Translations under genes and position numbers: made by a program | Notes under the pieces: generated by a model | What the model was told of the DNA's origin: nothing | The model's input: only the letters and a program-made list of their open reading frames with translations | Database searches by the model: none | Part shown: positions 23,300-36,010 of the stretch, piece after piece | Layout: each line of letters starts with the position of its first letter | How positions within the stretch are numbered: position 1 is the stretch's first letter | NCBI GenBank assembly: GCA_963693085.1 | Contig: OY856409.1 | Coordinates: 664,731,591-664,795,590 of the forward strand | Origin: Alisma plantago-aquatica | Lineage: Eukaryota; Streptophyta; Magnoliopsida; Alismatales; Alismataceae | Direction: 5' to 3' | DNA length: 64,000 bases

Positions 23300-26032
23300 A
23301 AATTTGATCAAAGTGGATCTTCTTGTAGACTATACATGGCTTGTCGTAGCTAGTATGAGTACTTAGTGTTTGGGGTAAGTAATTTGAAGAAGGAATGATA
23401 CTTGTTGCAAACAAAAATCACTTATACATGATACGTGCCACAACAATCAAGTCTTCATACTACTTGCAACAAGTGTAATACAATTTGCAACAATCATCAC
23501 ATTGATCTAATCATTTGGAAATACACATTCAAATAGAAAGTAGGACCAAATATTCTTATTGGTGTGAAGCTTCTTGTTATCGTAGATTTCTTACTGAAAT
23601 GGTATGGACTTGTTTTTAAGGAAAAGTAGTCTAAAGAGGTAATGATGCTTGTTTCAAATAAGAATCACCTATTCCTATAACATGCTAAAAGCATCAAGTG
23701 TCCATACTACTTGCAACACAAATAATACTATATGTGACTATTGTCATGTTGATACCATTGTTTGAACCTCCACACTCAAACAAAAAGCAAGACTATAGAT
23801 CAAATTAGTTTGAAGGTTCTTGCAGATAGTATATGGATTATTGCAAATTCTATGAGTATTTATTGATTGTGGAAAGTAGTCTGAAGAAGGAATGATGCTT
23901 GTTCCTAAAAAGCATCACCTATTCATACTTCTTGCCACAAGCATCAAGTATGTATATTTCTTACAACAAGTGTCATACTATTTGCAACAATACGTACACT
24001 AAACCAATCATGCAAACCTCTACTGGTATCAAAAATTAGGATTAGATTATATGATCAGCATAAAGCTTCTTGCAGATGTATGCAACTTGATATAGAAAAT
24101 ATGGCTATTTGTGGTTGTGGAAATAAACCAGAATCACATGTTCATATTGCCTATAACAAGAATCAAGTGATCATTCTATTTGTAAAAATAATTATATCTT
24201 TTGCAAAATTATCAGATGAATTTGATCATGTAAACCTACTCTTTAAACAAATAGTAGGATCAAAAGATCAAACCAACATGAAGATTCTTATAAATTATAT
24301 GTGTCTTTTTGTAAACAACATAGGTACTTAGTGTTTGTTGAAAGTAGTGTGAAAATTGAATGATGTTTGTTGCAAAGACACAACACCTATTCATACCAAT
24401 TACAATAAGAATCATATTAGTTGCAATAACCATCATGGTGATCGATCATTTGGACCTTCCCGTTCTAACAAAAATTAGGACCAAATGATCTAAGCGGTGT
24501 ATAGCATCTTATAGATGGTATGTGTCTTATTGGAAACATAATGGGTACTTGGTGGATTGGAAAGTAATATGAAAAAGGAATGATGCTTGTTGGAGGAAAG
24601 AATCACATGTTTATATTACTTTAAACAAGCATCAACCATTCATACTACTTGCAATAAGCATCATACTATTTGCAACAATCATCATGTTTACATGATCATA
24701 TGAACACTGACATATAAACAAAAAGTAGGACTAGGTGATATAGAAGTGTGAAGCTTCTTGCAGATAATATGTGGCTTGATGCAAATAGTATGTATCTTCA
24801 TTCTTCTGGTAGGTTTTATGAAGAGGGAATGATGAATGTTGGTCACAAGCATCACCTATTCATAATACATTCCATAAGAATTAAGTTTTTATACTACTTG
24901 CAACAACCGTCAGATTATCTGTGATAATGACCATATTGGTGTAGTCATTTGAACCTCCATATTCAAACATAAACTATAATTAGATGATTTGATCATCTTG
25001 AAGATTCTTTCATATGGTTAATTTCTTGCTGCAAATGGTATGGGTACTTGGTGGTTGTGGCAAGTAGTTTGAAGATAAATGATGTTTTTTTTGCAAAAAA
25101 AAAAATCACCTATTCATACTACTTGCATCAAGCTTCAAGTTTTCTAATTGTTTGCAGCTACTGTATTACTTTTTGTAGAAATCCATACACTAATTCAATC
25201 ATTTGGACCTCCAAATTCAAACAAAAAGTAGGAACAAATTCTATGATCAATGTGAAGGTTCGTTTATATAGTATGTAGCTTGTTGTAAATAATATACCTA
25301 CCTACTGGATGTAAAAGGTAGTCTTAGGAGGGAACGATTCTTATTATAAAAATATTACCTATTTATTGTATTTATAAAAAACATCAAGTGTTCATACTAT
25401 TTGTAACAAAAGTAAGGATACATATAAAAACCATCACATTGACCCAATTATATAAACCTTCATATTTAAAGTAAAAGTAGGAACACATGATCTAATAATT
25501 ATGGAACTTCTTTTAGGTTGTACATGGATTGTAGAATATAGTGTGGGAACTTGGTTAAGTAGTCTGAAGAGAATGACACTTGTTGCAAGAAAAAATCTAC
25601 TATTCATATTTCTTGCAACAAGAAGTAAGTGTTAGAAATACATGCAATAAGCACCTTAGTGTTTGCAATAATCATCATTATCATTCAACCAAATAAATAT
25701 GCATCTTTAAAACAAAGTATGAATAGATGATATAATCGGTGTGAAGCTTCTTGCAGTTTCTATTTGGTTTTTTTTTCAAATAGTGTGTGCACTTGGGTCT
25801 TCGAGAAAATAGACTAAAGACAAACTACTGCTTGTTGTAGACAAGCATAACCTAGTCATGCTACTTGTCTAAAGCATCAAGTGTTAATACTGCTACAAAC
25901 AAGTGTTATACTATTTGTAAAAACTACCACATTGATTTGACTATTTGAACCTTTGCATTCAAAATAAAAAATAGGACCAGATGATCTCATTAGCATCAGT
26001 TTCTTGTAGAGTGTTTATGGCTTGTTGAAAAT
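23300..26032. repeat. Degenerate tandem array, ~250-bp unit, about 11 copies (left part)
   Basis: The anchor TGAAGCTTCTTGCAG, with variants, recurs near 23315, 23563, 23811, 24061, 24279, 24498, 24749, 24999, 25251, 25501, 25741 and 25993. Spacing is 240-252 bp, with two shorter units of about 218. Each unit contains sub-repeats of CATACTACTTGCAACAAG and an inverted pair GATGCTTGTTGCAA / TTGCAACAAGCATC. Short open frames in it (24080-24331, 25048-25278) are not conserved between units. The array stops at the TRIM-like element and resumes at 57267. Confidence 0.88.
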
Positions 26033-26313
26033 TGTAACACATCAGCCCACTACCCAAGGCTCTATAGAGTTTTAGGAATGATGACTAGCCTCATAGGCCA
26101 CCTGTTAACTATGCTCTTTTTCCTCACTCATGTGCAAACTGAGATCAACTTCATGACTGGTCAACCATCCTAATACTACTCCAAGTTCAGCATGCTTAAC
26201 TATGCATTTTTAGTGATTAGCTCCCTAAAAAGGAGGTGCACCTTGGTGATATGAGTAGTCCAATCATTCTTTTTATGATCATTTTATCTAAGGCCTCAGA
26301 TCCTAGGACTTCA
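26033..26313 (-). repeat. Terminal repeat A of the TRIM-like element
   Basis: It aligns along its length with 47978-48133 joined to 57134-57266 (shared AAAAAGGAGGTGCACCTTGG and GAGCATGCTTAACTATGC-type blocks). A purine-rich tract on the minus strand (AAGGAAGATAG) adjoins its right end. Confidence 0.8.
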
Positions 26314-26437
26314 CTATCTTCCTTACACAGACTCTTGATGTCATCATCAATGCTCAACTATAAGGCCTCATAATCATTCCCCATTCGAGTGACAACCCAT
26401 ATGCACCCATCTCCTAATCACAACTACTAGGACAAGG

Positions 26438-28641
26438 TGTTGGTAAGGTATGCCCATAGAGCCAATCATGTGATGATTGACAGACATATACCGTAAAGGA
26501 TTTGATTAAATACTCATAAAGACAAGCTTCCAATTCATTCTGTTTCCCAGAGTTATGAGATAATGAGGAAACATTATGAATGTCTAGAGAATAATATTAC
26601 TCAATGACGTATGTCTTCAAGTATTAGCCTTGGGGATATAAGATCATACAAATGTTAAGAGTATATATACATATTATCATTATGTCCTGAGTCGGTTGTT
26701 ACTGTGGAAGGTAGATAGACACCAGTAATACATAAGACTATAGTGTGGGTTGGTTGATGACATAATCTCATTATTCATGATATGTCAACATCAAACCAAG
26801 CACACATATACATGTTAGGGAACAGTCTGTCGAACAGACCCACCTTGAGAGTGACAAATGGAAACCATCATTGGTGGTCATATTCATATCTCATAGTGAA
26901 GGTGGTGGTTGTGATTCTTATACCTAAAACCAGTACACTTCTTACATGTCATTGGGTACACTTTGACATCATCAAATGCAATCCTGAAACATGGGTTGTC
27001 ATAAAGTTGATGATTGGGTGACTTTGACAAGAGTGATAGATATTGGATTTTCCCCTCCTACTGGAGTATGATATCATGAACACTTGATAAGAGAGATTGA
27101 GAAATGAATGTTCATGTACATGTGAATCAATATATGATATTGAGGTTGCATTATCTCAGACAGTCTGCTCTTGGTTCAAGAAACATGAGATGAACATTGA
27201 GAGGATGATGATTCCATATCTCGAGTTCATTCCGGATATCAAAGACAAAGGAATTATATAATCACTACAACATCTTACATAGATTGTAGGTTGGAGTTGT
27301 TCTCTAACTTTCCATTCACTTGGGTGTGACTAGACACCGCTCCTTGCTTGTGATGTCATAATCTAGTTATGAACATTCATTCCCAATGTGATATGGCACC
27401 TATAGGGTCACACACATAGGAACTCATCTAGAAGAGAAGTTTAATCTTGAATGATGAGTGGATTGATTACTAAAGTATTTATGTATTCAATTCACACAAC
27501 AAATTGATAGATTGGATGACTGAACTACCAAATGACTATCTAAAGTGTTGAAATGACCGTTTGGGCATGCCAAATGGGCATCTCAAGTGTTGAAATGACC
27601 ATTTGGGTTTCTAGGCTAATCAGAGTTTGAATTGGCTATGTTCTTCCCAAATTGAGGACTGAACTGACTGGTTCAATCTGTTGAACTGACGGGATCAACT
27701 CAGACTCACCAGACGACCATCTAGGTGGGTGAGACAAACATCTTGCATGGGTGAGACAGCTTGTTTGGGCCAAACAAAGATTCTAGATGTTTCCCAAACT
27801 TGTTTCGATTGCACAGTACTTGTGGTGTAAGGAATTAATATGTAATATTAATTGGAAATTCATGTGTGATTGGGAACAACCAAACGGCCCTTTGGTAGTG
27901 CGAGACGACCATATTGAGTGACCAGATGACCCCCTCGGTCACCTGATGGCCATTTCGATGGTTGCAAGTTGTAAAAATTCAAGATCTTCTAGTCCTTTCC
28001 ACTCATGCACAATGTCCTACAGACTGGGAACCTTGACTCGAACCCCACCAATAATTAGAGGAGTATTGGGGGCTTCCCAGAGTACAACAACAACATCAAC
28101 TGAGAATCTGTTTCTCTGACAATTATTTTCCTCTCTAGTTGTGGTAACTGACAGAGCCCAACCAAGTCCTTTCTGACTAGGGAGGGATAGCGATGGAAGA
28201 GAATGAATGAGGATCATTGTTGTGGGAGAGCACGTTGATGACTAGTACACCAACGAGAGAGACAACTCCTTTCTATCTGTTCTAGTTGATTAACATGAGT
28301 TCTAATTGGTCTGTGTAGACTACTCTAGAGGCAGGAGTCCTTTGGCTACTGCTAGGAGAGCAAAGTCAGCCTGCAGTCCATGGTTAGACCACATGATTGT
28401 TGTAGAAGTTGGTTTGTTCATTGTTCGTGGTGAAAACAAGGAGTTGCATAGCCATCTTCCAAGCAAAACTAATTGATAGTTGCATTGAAGTGAGTTGTTG
28501 TCGTTGGACTTACTCTAAGAACAAATATAACTCGTTAAATCACCCTTCTCATTTCATAGTAGTTGACATGATCATGCTAGTATGGGAATATAAATAGATA
28601 AAAAAATCCAATACTATACTTTGTACATGTATTCACCAACA
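26438..28641 (+). repeat. 5' LTR of A2
   Basis: It begins TGTTGG, ends CCAACA and is homologous to the reverse complement of 6388-8625. The repeat-rich U3 part is about 27510-27960 with units such as GAAATGACCGTTTGGG. The TATA position (28049-28058) reads CAATAATTAG, mutated relative to CTATAAATAG in the 3' LTR. Confidence 0.93.
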
Positions 28642-30102
28642 ATGGTATCAGAGGCACGCCAAATTATTATTATTTAGGATAATCAATATGATTAAATTTT
28701 AGTTTAATCATTTATTTATTTATTACAATATGTATAATTAAACTGCCTCATATGCATATTCGATCAAAGACCACATAATCTGAAACTTTATATATATAAA
28801 TAAATATATATATATATAGATATATATATATATACACAATTTACACACATCGCCCTAAAAATGGTTTTTTGATGGTGGATGTGTAGTGTGGTTATGGACA
28901 ATACCCAATACCTATGTGTGGTTGGATGGTTTGGTTTCTCTTGTTTATCTCAATCAGCGTACCAAGCCTCTACCTCTTTCTTCCCAATGGAAAGTTGATT
29001 CTTTTCTACCTTTGTTCCACTCAAATGTAACTCAAGGCTTCTCTTTACAATGTAATATTGTAATAGCAATAGGATAGTTTCTTTTCTTACAACGACGAGG
29101 AAGATGATCAATGTCGGATGAGACGACCAACTCATAAGACAAGCTGATCATTTGGAGGACCATGAAGGATAGAATGATGGAACCAGACAACTACCTGGTG
29201 GATCCAACTAACTATTTGGAAGGAGTCCAAACATTAGTTGAACTGGAGACCAGATGACCGTCCATGATGACCAACCAACCGGACAAGAGGTGAGACGATC
29301 AATTCAAGGGTTGAACTGATCTACCCAGATTGGCAACCACAGGTCTACACCAACAATAGGTTCATACATGTGATGTGATGATTGACCTAAGTGGTAGTAA
29401 TTCCTTGTGGCTCCAAGGAATTACAAGTATACATGGACATAACCATCAATTTTTGTTTATATTGCATGTTTACATTGTAGGATATAGCATGTATATGATA
29501 CATACTATATATGTGGTGATTGGACACTGTATATGTATTTATATGATATATGTAAATCACTCAAATCAAACACATTAAGTCTAAGATGATTTACATTAGT
29601 AATACACATGTAAAGCTTGATCGACCAAGTATAGATTTGCACAAAGCATGGTTCGCCTTCTATCTTGTAGAAGTGTGATGCTAGACGTGTAGGTTTGCAC
29701 AAAGCATGGTGCATATCTATCGTATTGTCTATTGGGTCAAGCTTAACTGGTGACTTGGAGAGACCAAGCCTAGAGGCACGCAAATGATCATGGCAAGGAG
29801 TTGCACATTCCATCTACCCAAGAGTTGTATATGATGCAATTGGCATGATTGCCTACATAAATAATCAAGTTGTGGGCGATCAGCCAAACCTGACTCATTA
29901 TTTGATGAAATATGGATCTTGACTCATTAGAAAATTAATTCGCTGCAATTTTCCAAATCAAAACTTTAGTGTTGTCAATTTGATCAAAATAATGAGAATG
30001 ATTAAAAAATAAAGACCTAACTATTATTTCCCAAATTTTAACAAACCAAATCAAATAAAAAATGAGTTTTTGACAATTTTACAAATTATTTTGTAGAATC
30101 CA
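28642..30102 (+). other. A2 leader, non-coding
   Basis: Primer site TGGTATCAGAGGCACGCC begins at 28643 (tRNA-Met type). It is followed by AT-rich sequence with a TA-rich run at about 28790-28840. No gene is seen before gag. Confidence 0.75.
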
Positions 30103-31374
30103 ATGACAATGAACAACAATCACTTTTCTCTGTGATCGGTCCTTGAGAAGGAAAAACTAACTGGGAACAACTTCTAAGACTGGTTCAAGACGTTGAGAAT
30201 TTTTCTCACACAGGAGCACAAGCTCTATGTCCTCGAGATGCTAGAACTAGAGGAACCACCTCAAAATGCACCAAGGGCTGACAAGGATGCTTATAAGAAG
30301 CATATTTAAGACGTCGTGGATGTCAAGTGTCTGATGCTATGCTCCATGAACTATGAGTTGCAAAGGCAGCATGAGAATATGGGTGTGATTGAGATGCTCA
30401 CACATCTCAAGAACATGTACCAAGATCAGACAAGACAAGAGATATACGACATCTCCAAGGCATTGTTCAAATGTAACATGGCAGAAAAAGACCCAGTAGG
30501 TCCTCATGTTCTCAAGCTCATTGGGTATGTGTAGAACCTTACTAGACTGGGATTCTCTTTGGGTCAAGAGTTGTCCACTGATGTGATTCTACAATCTCTG
30601 TTAGAGTCATACAGTCAGTTTTTCATGAACTAAAACATGAACGACTTTGAAAAGTCATTGACAGAGTTGTTGGGCATGGTCATAAAAATTGAGACACAAA
30701 TGAAGAAAGAAAAACCCAAGTTTGTTATGATGATCAGCTAGGGGTGAGAAAATAATGGTCCAGACCACAAAACTGGACCATACTACTCAATTTGGTCCGG
30801 TCCGGTCATGTCCACAGTCCAGGAATTTCGATGAGTTTGGTCTTCAATCTGGTCTGGTCCAGTCTGGACCGCAGACTGACTTTTATGTAAAATTCATATA
30901 TATATTTGAAGGTGTATTCTATAATAACTACAATTAAAGTACATATATAAGCACTACTAGTATAAATGTTTGATACTAAAGTTATATAATTGTTAGAAGT
31001 GACTAAGATTATCAACTTTGTACAATTAAATCAGTTGTAAAACATGTAAAAAAGGATGATTATGGTCCAAACGGTCCGGTCTGGTCCTACATTGAAACGG
31101 TCTGGTATGCGGTCCATATATTTGTTGAAATCTAGTCCACGGTCTGGTCTAGTTCTGGACCGATGCTCAGCCCTATGATCAGCAAGACAAAGGGGAAGTC
31201 TAAATGCAAAGGCAAAGCTAAGAAGAGTTCTAAATCTAGCCAAAATCCTAAGTCTTATGGATCTCAAGGCAAAGGTGGTGTGAAGAAAATAAGAGGCAAT
31301 TATCACCATTGTCACCAGCATGGACATTGGAGAAGAAATTGCCCACTCTGGTTAGAAGAACTAAAGAAGAAGTA
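30103..31374 (+). pseudogene. copia gag of A2, split by a MITE
   Basis: Capsid and nucleocapsid protein of the element. The frame starts ATG at 30103 (M-T-M-N-N-N-H-F-S-L), runs to 30738, is interrupted by the hAT MITE (30739-31175), and resumes at about 31184 through a lysine-rich linker to the TAA at 31372-31374. At least five in-frame stops are present, for example after H-F-S-L and in H-I-*-D-V-V-D. The body (L-M-L-C-S-M-N-Y-E-L-Q-R-Q-H-E-N-M-G-V-I) closely matches the A1 gag at 4947-4096. The zinc knuckle reads Y-H-H-C-H-Q-H-G-H-W-R-R-N-C. The first Cys has become Tyr, so metal binding is lost, while the Gly before His that A1 lacks is kept here. Confidence 0.88.
30739..31175. mobile_element. 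hAT-type MITE, 437 bp
   Basis: The ends are TAGGGGTGAG and CTCAGCCCTA, near-perfect inverted repeats (TAGGGCTGAG when complemented). They are followed inward by GGTCCAGACC on one side and GGTCCAGAACTAGACC-like sequence on the other. The eight bases TGATCAGC occur on both sides (30731-30738 and 31176-31183), as expected for hAT. The interior has many GGTCCGGTC or GGTCTGGTC units and no coding capacity. Confidence 0.93.
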
Positions 31375-31380
31375 AGGCAT

Positions 31381-33980
31381 TGAGGCCTCCACTTCAAGTA
31401 TAAACATTATAAGATAAATTTGATTACTTCTTCATTTTGGTATGTGATACCAAACAAAGATCTGACATACTAATGTGCATAATCTGACAAGAAGAAAAGG
31501 CCTTCATGGAATCACAATGATGGACAAGGCAGTGCAAGAATTGTGGAGGATTTATTCTACATCTAAATTTATCTTATTCCAATGGGCATGTAATAGAGTC
31601 AGTTGAACTACTATTTCATTATGCCATCAAATAGAAACATTTTACTTTAAAGAATGTTGTATGACAAGGATGATATATCAATAAGGTAAGAGATTATTGT
31701 TTTTGTTTTAAAAGATATGATCTTGCATGGCAATGCCAAAATATCTAAATGGTATTTGTATGAAAGACTTTGAGATGAATGTTTATAACGTTAATACCAA
31801 AGGATAATAATTGATAAACTCAAGATTATCATTAGAAAATAGTCATCTTAGATGTATATATAAGAAGTACATATCTAGAATACATATTGATGATCCCTTG
31901 GTTATCAAACCTAAGGAAACGTGCAAGGCCTTATTTACACACAAAGTGACATATCACCCCTCAGTAGATGTAGTGGGAGTATAAGATTCCATCATACCAT
32001 ATACAAGTGATGCATGAAGATCTATATGGAATAAATGCTACATATAATTGCTTATACTTCATTTCTATTACTGGTAGCATAATGATATGTACTCAAAAAA
32101 ATAGAGATGCAAATCTCTTGAAGGGTTCAAGGAGATTATAAATGAAATATGACTTTATTGAAAGTATCGAGAAACCTTGATAAGATCAAATGTTGATATA
32201 TTTTAGATCAATACCTTGAATACCTTCAAGAAAGAACTGTGATAATGTATCACAAGTCAAATCCATCTAAACATGGTGTTGTGTCATAATGAAGGAATTA
32301 TACCATGATGAGTCATCATATGATTATTAATTAATCTAGTCTTCTTATATCCTCATACAAATATAAAGCTATCACTAAATGATGTACCGTCTAAATGGCT
32401 TAATAGACATCATGTATGATATGATTTGGGAATGTCCTAATATGTCTTAAGGATTGAAACCTACATTGATAAAGTGGTTTCTTGAAGAAGGTTCATCCAC
32501 AAACCATAAATGTTGAATTTTACTATATAATATCCCAATCCAATAATAAAAGTGTTTTGTTGATAGGATAACTGAGTTCCTAAAGAATCGGTGGGAATAT
32601 AAGTAGAACTAAAAATGTTTGGGAACAACAAAGAGATATAATGAGAACTAAGAGAATCACAAGATTTTGTGGAATCTTAAGTTCATCATATAACACGGAG
32701 CAAAATAGTTCTAGTAGAACATATCTGAGATTGAAGGATTGTGAATCCAACAACTCACATGGGTTGTACATGACAAGATGAGCCAACTAATCAACTAGAA
32801 GCTATTAAGAACCATATTTTGAGTAAAGGCTTAAGGACTTTATGGTATCCATATAAACTAACAAGGTATGACCTTGATAGTACTACCTGCGGGATAAAAC
32901 TCAAAAGTAAATGTTAGGTCTTGTGGCAAAGACCTACATGGATAACATAAAATGACAAATTGGTTGATAGGTTTTTCAAATCAGTTCAAGTTGTTGAACA
33001 TGATAGAAATTCCTTTACCAATTGACATGCTTGTAATTGTGGTTAAAATAGACTAAGAGATTTGGCATATGAAGATAAAATCGGATTCCTTAAGGGGAAT
33101 ACATCATAGGATGTGTATGTGACACAACCTAAAAGGATTTTGTAACTTCAAGAATGAAAATAAAGTCTATAAACTGCAAAGATCAATTGGGATTGAAACA
33201 AGCATCTCAGAGATGGGATCTTTTGACTTGACAAGATAGTCAAAGAGTTTGACTTGAATCAAGATAAAAGATGAAGCCTGTGATTACAAAATATTTAGTG
33301 GGATCATATATGAATATACCGCATATGATGAGGAATGGTATCTCAATATTATGAAAATTTAGAACTGGCATGAAAACACCTTCAACAATGAAGGATAAGA
33401 TGAAACATCTTATGAGATAAGGATCAAGATCTATAGAGATAGTTCACAATGGAAGTTTGAGCACATACAATAGAAATATGTTGAAAGCGTTCAACAAGGA
33501 AAGGATTCAATGAGAGAGACTCTTGATTAGTCTCTCATGAACCTTTTGTTCCAATTCTTGGAAGAACGAAAATAACATGATAAAGAAGCCATAGGGTGTA
33601 GAAATGGATCTATCATGAATGTTATAAGTGTACTTGCCCCATAAAATCTTGTGTGTATTGGACATGAAAATATGATAGTAAATTCCAATTAGGGTTATTG
33701 GGATGTCATTAAAGACATCCATTAGTACTTGTGAAGTACTTAAGGATAGATTTCTAGTCAATAAGGATAACAATAAAAGGAAGAGTTGGATGTCAAGGGT
33801 TACATCAATGCAAGCTACCATAATGACAAAATGATCTCAAATTAAAATATGTTTGAGAAATGTTGTCAGTTGCAAGGGTTCCAAAGTAATAGTCATTAGT
33901 TCTATTCTACAATGGAAACTGAGTGTACTTGTGATGCTACATGGATCTAAAAGTTCATGAGATGAACTAATGGATGTTTC
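31381..33980 (+). pseudogene. Decayed pol of A2 (RT part recognisable)
   Basis: No long frame. At 33065-33130 the pieces K-S-D-F-L-K-G-N and V-Y-V-T-Q-P can be read with shifts; they correspond to the RT segment before and around V-Y-M-T-Q-P in copia. Further down, 33160-33260 matches the segment K-V-Y-K-L-Q ... K-Q-A-S seen clearly at 62862-62594. 31381-33060 aligns in places with the equivalent part of A1 (for example AACAAGGTATGACCTTGATA near 32862), so both elements share the same reduced structure. Integrase motifs were not found. The region continues after the LINE at 40147-40379. Confidence 0.7.
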
Positions 33981-34079
33981 AACCATTAATGACTCTTAGG
34001 GGACTCTGGCGATTGTGGGGAGCATAGGGCAGACGACGGCGGTAACCTGTAAGGGGAAGGTGCCGAAGGGGGGAAAGTG

Positions 34080-35964
34080 ATGTCCAAAGGAAAGGAGAAC
34101 ACGAAGGGATCCTCGTCACACATGGATATGGATGAACAACCAAGGAAAGTCTCAGACATACCCGAAGATCTAGGAGGGAACTCATGCATAGGGGTTAGAG
34201 TTTCAATACCAAGAGTTGGATTTGAGTTCCGATTCATTCGACCTCCAACATGACCAATACATTGATGGGGATGGGGATGGGGATGGGGATGGGGATGGGG
34301 ATGGGGATTTTACTACTAGGTCTCGTGAAGACCTATTTCCCCCGCTCAATAGCGAAAAATACTATGCAAACCAGGGCTTAGACCGGAGGAAACAAACGGA
34401 GACACATAGTGTTGATAACATATGGAAGGGATCTTATAAAGAAGGCTACTATGACCCGCCACATGATACATCAGTGAATAGTCCAGAGTTCCTTGAGAGC
34501 TCGGACTATTTTTTGGAAAGTCTGTATGAAAGAAAACTCACAGTAGAAGATGTGACTCTGAAGGTTATGGGCAGACAACCAACCCTGGAGATAAACCCTG
34601 ATGTCAAAGAGGATCTAGAAAGGCCATGGAAATATACGGTGGTGATGATACTAATCAGCTCCAACATCAGATATATGACCATGAGAGATTGCCTGAAGAC
34701 GCTTTGGAACCCCATAGGAAGATTCAATATATATGAAGTAGATCTTGGTCATTATGTAGTGTAGTTCTCTTATAGAAGAGATTTTGATACTTCCCTAATA
34801 GGGGGGCCATGGAAGCTATTTGGAAAATGTCTTACAGGTTGGCAATGGGACCCCAACTTCCATCCATCTACAAAACTTCCAAGGTTCCTAGTCACCTAGG
34901 TCCAGATATTAGACTTACCTCTGCATATATATGTGCCTACAATTTTCGACTACATTGACCTGGCACTAGGTTCATTAATCAAGGTGGACTCCCATACTAT
35001 GGCAAGGACTAGAAGCAAATTCGCTAGGCTAGATATTGAAGTGGGCACCTCTAAACCTCTTATACACACCATATGCATCAACCAGGAGATCTATCAGGTT
35101 AAATATGAAGTCTTCCCAGACTCTTGAGACTTTTGTGGCAAAATAGGCCACACAAGATCGCATTATCCATCCAACCCGACTACTACAAACCAGAAGGAGA
35201 CAAAAGAGAATCAAAATAATGAGCAAGGGAATTCTGAATCCTACCAGAATGAAAATTGAGGCTCCAAGTGGCTAACATAGAGGAAGAAGATGACGGTCCA
35301 TAGAAGCAGACCCAAGAATCAAAAAATAGGTACTAATAACGGTTTAGCTGATCAAAATAAGTTTCCAAACCTCACAAACGTAGATGACGGTGAGGAACAA
35401 GAAAGATCTTAGGGAAACATGATACATATAGGGATGATGGATAGAGAAAATTCTTCAACGATGGAACAAAAAATGGTGAAGGTATGGAAGAAGGAGAGTA
35501 TTGACACTGTGGAGGATAAAAGGGAGGTTCTAAAAGAGATAAACAAAATGAAGAACAATAAGCATAACACCGAAGAGGAGCACATTGTTGTCAATCCGGA
35601 CGTAGATGAGGTAATTGTGGTTGATGAAGATGAAAAGACAAACATGGATGATGAGGCACCCGATAGTTTTCAAAAGACTAACACGGAGGTCCATAAGGAG
35701 GTACACATGAAGGACAATACTGATAATATACCAGTGGAACCAGACCTAATGGCTGAATCCAACCCAAATTTCATCCCAATTAAATTACCTCCTAGAAGGA
35801 AACTTAAAAGCTCAGGAACTAAGATGAAAATGACCAGACCTAAACCTCCATATGAACAACATCGTAAAAGTCGATGCCTACAAAAGGAGGAAGGCAATAG
35901 TGAAGTTGATGTCAGTGAAGTTGCTGCTAATGTGGAAGAGAAAGAGAGCATGGTGTCAGCTTAG
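34080..35964 (+). pseudogene. LINE ORF1, DUF4283-type RNA-binding protein, broken
   Basis: The first ATG with a sensible frame is at 34080 (M-S-K-G-K-E-N-T-K). A +1 shift near 34200 leads into the main frame, which holds seven G-D pairs from the (GGGGAT)7 repeat. The segment G-P-W-K-L-F-G-K-C-L-T-G-W-Q-W-D-P-N-F, then L-P-L-H-I-Y-V and F-A-R-L-D-I-E-V, is typical of the DUF4283 domain of plant LINE ORF1. The zinc knuckle that should follow reads D-F-C-G-K-I-G-H-T-R-S-H-Y-P. The first and last Cys are gone, and a TGA stands just before. The C-terminal part is charged (Lys/Glu-rich) and ends TAG at 35962-35964. In-frame stops include the TAG at 34762-34764. In active relatives it binds LINE RNA. 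Confidence 0.85.
34267..34308 (+). repeat. (GGGGAT)7 hexanucleotide repeat in LINE ORF1
   Basis: Seven exact units, in frame, encoding seven Gly-Asp pairs. The G-runs could form a quadruplex on this strand. Confidence 0.97.
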
Positions 35965-36010
35965 GATGTCTCTAACGCACAATGGTAACCTTCTTTATCA
36001 AGATAGTTTT

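Noticed and set aside
24080..24331. 83-residue frame
   Set aside because: Lies in one unit of the tandem array; other units do not keep it open.
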